Positions 15,470 through 15,530 of a DNA stretch of 15,530 nt are shown here, in pieces. Each line of letters starts with the position of its first letter. Positions within the stretch are counted from its first letter, which is position 1. A program made the position numbers and the translations under genes. Under the pieces are notes generated by a model that was given only the letters and a program-made list of their open reading frames with translations, was not told where the DNA came from and made no database searches. The stretch comes from Candidatus Omnitrophota bacterium (lineage in GTDB: Bacteria > Omnitrophota > Omnitrophia > Omnitrophales > Aquincolibacteriaceae), in the NCBI GenBank assembly GCA_023246985.1, contig JAHFHJ010000020.1:1-15530 (forward strand). The letters run 5' to 3'.

Positions 15470-15530
15470 AGCTAAAAAGGCTAAACACAAAGACGAAAGC
15501 ATTTTAAGCATTTGGGGCTTATTCAGCATA
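15470..15530 (+). repeat. Intergenic repeat, copy 2 (after rpsG, cut by window edge)
   Basis: AGCTAAAAAGGCTAAA (15470-15485) matches the block at 4457-4472 in 15 of 16 positions. GCATTTTAAGCATT (15499-15512) matches 4546-4559 in 12 of 14 positions. The blocks are much closer together here (13 nt) than in copy 1 (73 nt). Both copies begin shortly after the stop codon of a core gene. No terminator is seen before the window ends. Confidence 0.45.

Overview
The window is a bacterial ribosomal-protein and RNA-polymerase superoperon, read entirely on the + strand. Gene order is [partial ORF?] - AsmA-like gene - tRNA-Thr(GGT) - tuf - rpmG - tRNA-Trp(CCA) - secE - nusG - rplK - rplA - rplJ - rplL - rpoB - rpoC - rpsL - rpsG. 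Moderate GC, an EF-Tu with an atypical switch I loop (resembling, from memory, forms in Planctomycetes and their relatives) and an AsmA-like membrane-anchored protein (usual in cells with an outer membrane) suggest a Gram-negative-type lineage of the PVC superphylum. Omnitrophota is one candidate. This placement is inference; rpoB, rpoC or 16S phylogeny would decide it.

Layout. Positions 1-1013 hold a possible C-terminal gene fragment and an AsmA-like gene. Positions 1014-1504 are a gene-free region with a strong consensus promoter (TTGACA, 16 bp, TAGAAT, behind an A/T-rich tract). This promoter is enclosed by a long imperfect inverted repeat. It should drive tRNA-Thr and tuf, and possibly everything downstream. 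Positions 2815-3712 are a loosely packed stretch with the small gene rpmG, tRNA-Trp, foldable DNA, a MITE-like element with 13-bp terminal inverted repeats, and a partial duplication of the tRNA-Trp 3' end. From secE (3713) to rpsG (15466) genes are tightly packed with 0-130 nt gaps. There are ATGA overlaps at rpoB/rpoC and rpsL/rpsG and a 1-nt overlap at rpoC/rpsL, so the rif (rplKAJL-rpoBC) and str (rpsL-rpsG) clusters are fused.

Together the genes make the elongation factor that delivers aminoacyl-tRNA (EF-Tu), two tRNAs, the SecE translocon subunit, the NusG transcription factor, the L11/L1/L10/L12 stalk region of the large subunit, L33, the beta and beta' subunits of RNA polymerase, and S12 and S7 of the small subunit. 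The coding content is ordinary core machinery, and I found no unknown multi-gene system. The items worth a second look are non-coding (the inverted repeat around the promoter, the MITE-like element against tRNA-Trp, the tRNA 3'-end duplication, a repeat shared by two intergenic sites) plus three core-gene peculiarities: EF-Tu switch I, the L33 metal-binding knuckle, and no room for a classical L10 leader.
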